From assembly GCA_035630615.1 (NCBI GenBank), contig DASQKI010000009.1, forward strand, positions 1 to 5,140: a stretch of DNA of 5,140 bases, read 5' to 3'. Below are positions 5,028 through 5,140 of the stretch, in pieces. A model generated the notes under the pieces. The model was given only the letters and a program-made list of their open reading frames with translations, had not been told where the DNA came from and did not search any database. The translations under genes and the position numbers were made by a program. This DNA comes from DATFRX01 sp035630615. Its GTDB lineage: Bacteria > Actinomycetota > Actinomycetes > Propionibacteriales > Nocardioidaceae. The stretch's first letter is position 1. Every line of letters begins with the position of its first letter.

Positions 5028-5140
5028 ATGGCCCGACCGCTACGCGCCGATGCGCGACGCAACCAGGAGCAGCTGATCGCGGCGGCGCGAGACGTCTTCG
5101 TCGAACGAGGTGCCGACGCTCCCCTGGAGGAGATGGCCCG
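5028..5140 (+). CDS. TetR-family transcriptional regulator, N-terminal part
   Basis: The first 37 codons are visible before the window ends. The peptide begins MARPLRADARRNQEQLIAAA and continues RDVFVERGADAPLEEMA. This is the classic opening of a TetR DNA-binding domain: a basic N-terminus, helix 1 (EQLIAAARDVFVERG, with the conserved A-x-x-x-F-x-x-x-G pattern), and the beginning of helix 2 (PLEEMA, where relatives have T/S-hydrophobic-x-x-I/M-A). The ligand domain lies outside the window, so the inducer cannot be guessed. Divergent placement next to a DHA2 exporter suggests that it is the local repressor of that exporter and of itself, through the palindrome at 4958-4974. Confidence 0.88.
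   Translation, partial: MARPLRADARRNQEQLIAAARDVFVERGADAPLEEMA

Noticed and set aside
4913..5062. 50-residue N-terminal extension of the MFS exporter starting at 5062
   Set aside because: It would cross the operator palindrome and overlap the TetR coding start; a good ribosome site points to 4912 and family members start near there.

Overview
The window comes from a high-GC genome with actinobacterial character: GTG starts are common, synonymous third positions are mostly G or C, and the gene families are typical of Actinomycetota. I cannot name the genus. The layout is dense, with eight genes or gene remnants, no RNA genes, no CRISPR array and no insertion sequence that I can see.

Left part (1-2687). 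The last 32 codons of an unidentified + strand gene end at 101. Facing it is a minus-strand run of four genes, listed here in transcription order: a DoxX-like small membrane protein (2687-2253), a GNAT acetyltransferase (2175-1570), an ECF-type sigma factor (1509-941) and a DmpA-type (family S58) aminopeptidase (940-106). The last two appear broken. The sigma gene is frameshifted inside the region 4 helix-turn-helix. The peptidase has lost about 85-100 residues from its middle, including the segment that carries the self-cleavage Gly-Ser, and its two halves are in different frames. The restored sigma frame stops directly against the peptidase GTG (TGA|GTG), so the two were probably a translationally coupled pair before decay, unless the breaks are sequence errors.

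Middle (2688-3454). An AT-richer 83-bp divergent region separates doxX from a + strand winged-helix regulator. The regulator's C-terminal cysteines are laid out like those of the Fe-S regulator SufR. The region holds three copies of TTTAGAA or its complement. One overlaps the best -10 candidate for doxX, one sits in the doxX leader and one lies directly before the regulator's start. The simplest reading is a redox- or Fe-S-responsive regulator controlling itself and doxX.

Right part (3455-5140). A 14-helix-type (DHA2) MFS drug exporter converges on the regulator with 3 bp between stop codons. It is divergent from a TetR-type regulator whose N-terminus is cut by the window end. The 115-bp gap between them contains a CGGAGG-N5-CCTCCG palindrome, the likely TetR operator. 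This is a standard exporter plus repressor module.

The most noteworthy items are the damaged sigma/peptidase pair and the regulator-doxX unit with its repeated TTTAGAA boxes. I do not see convincing evidence for a wholly new system.
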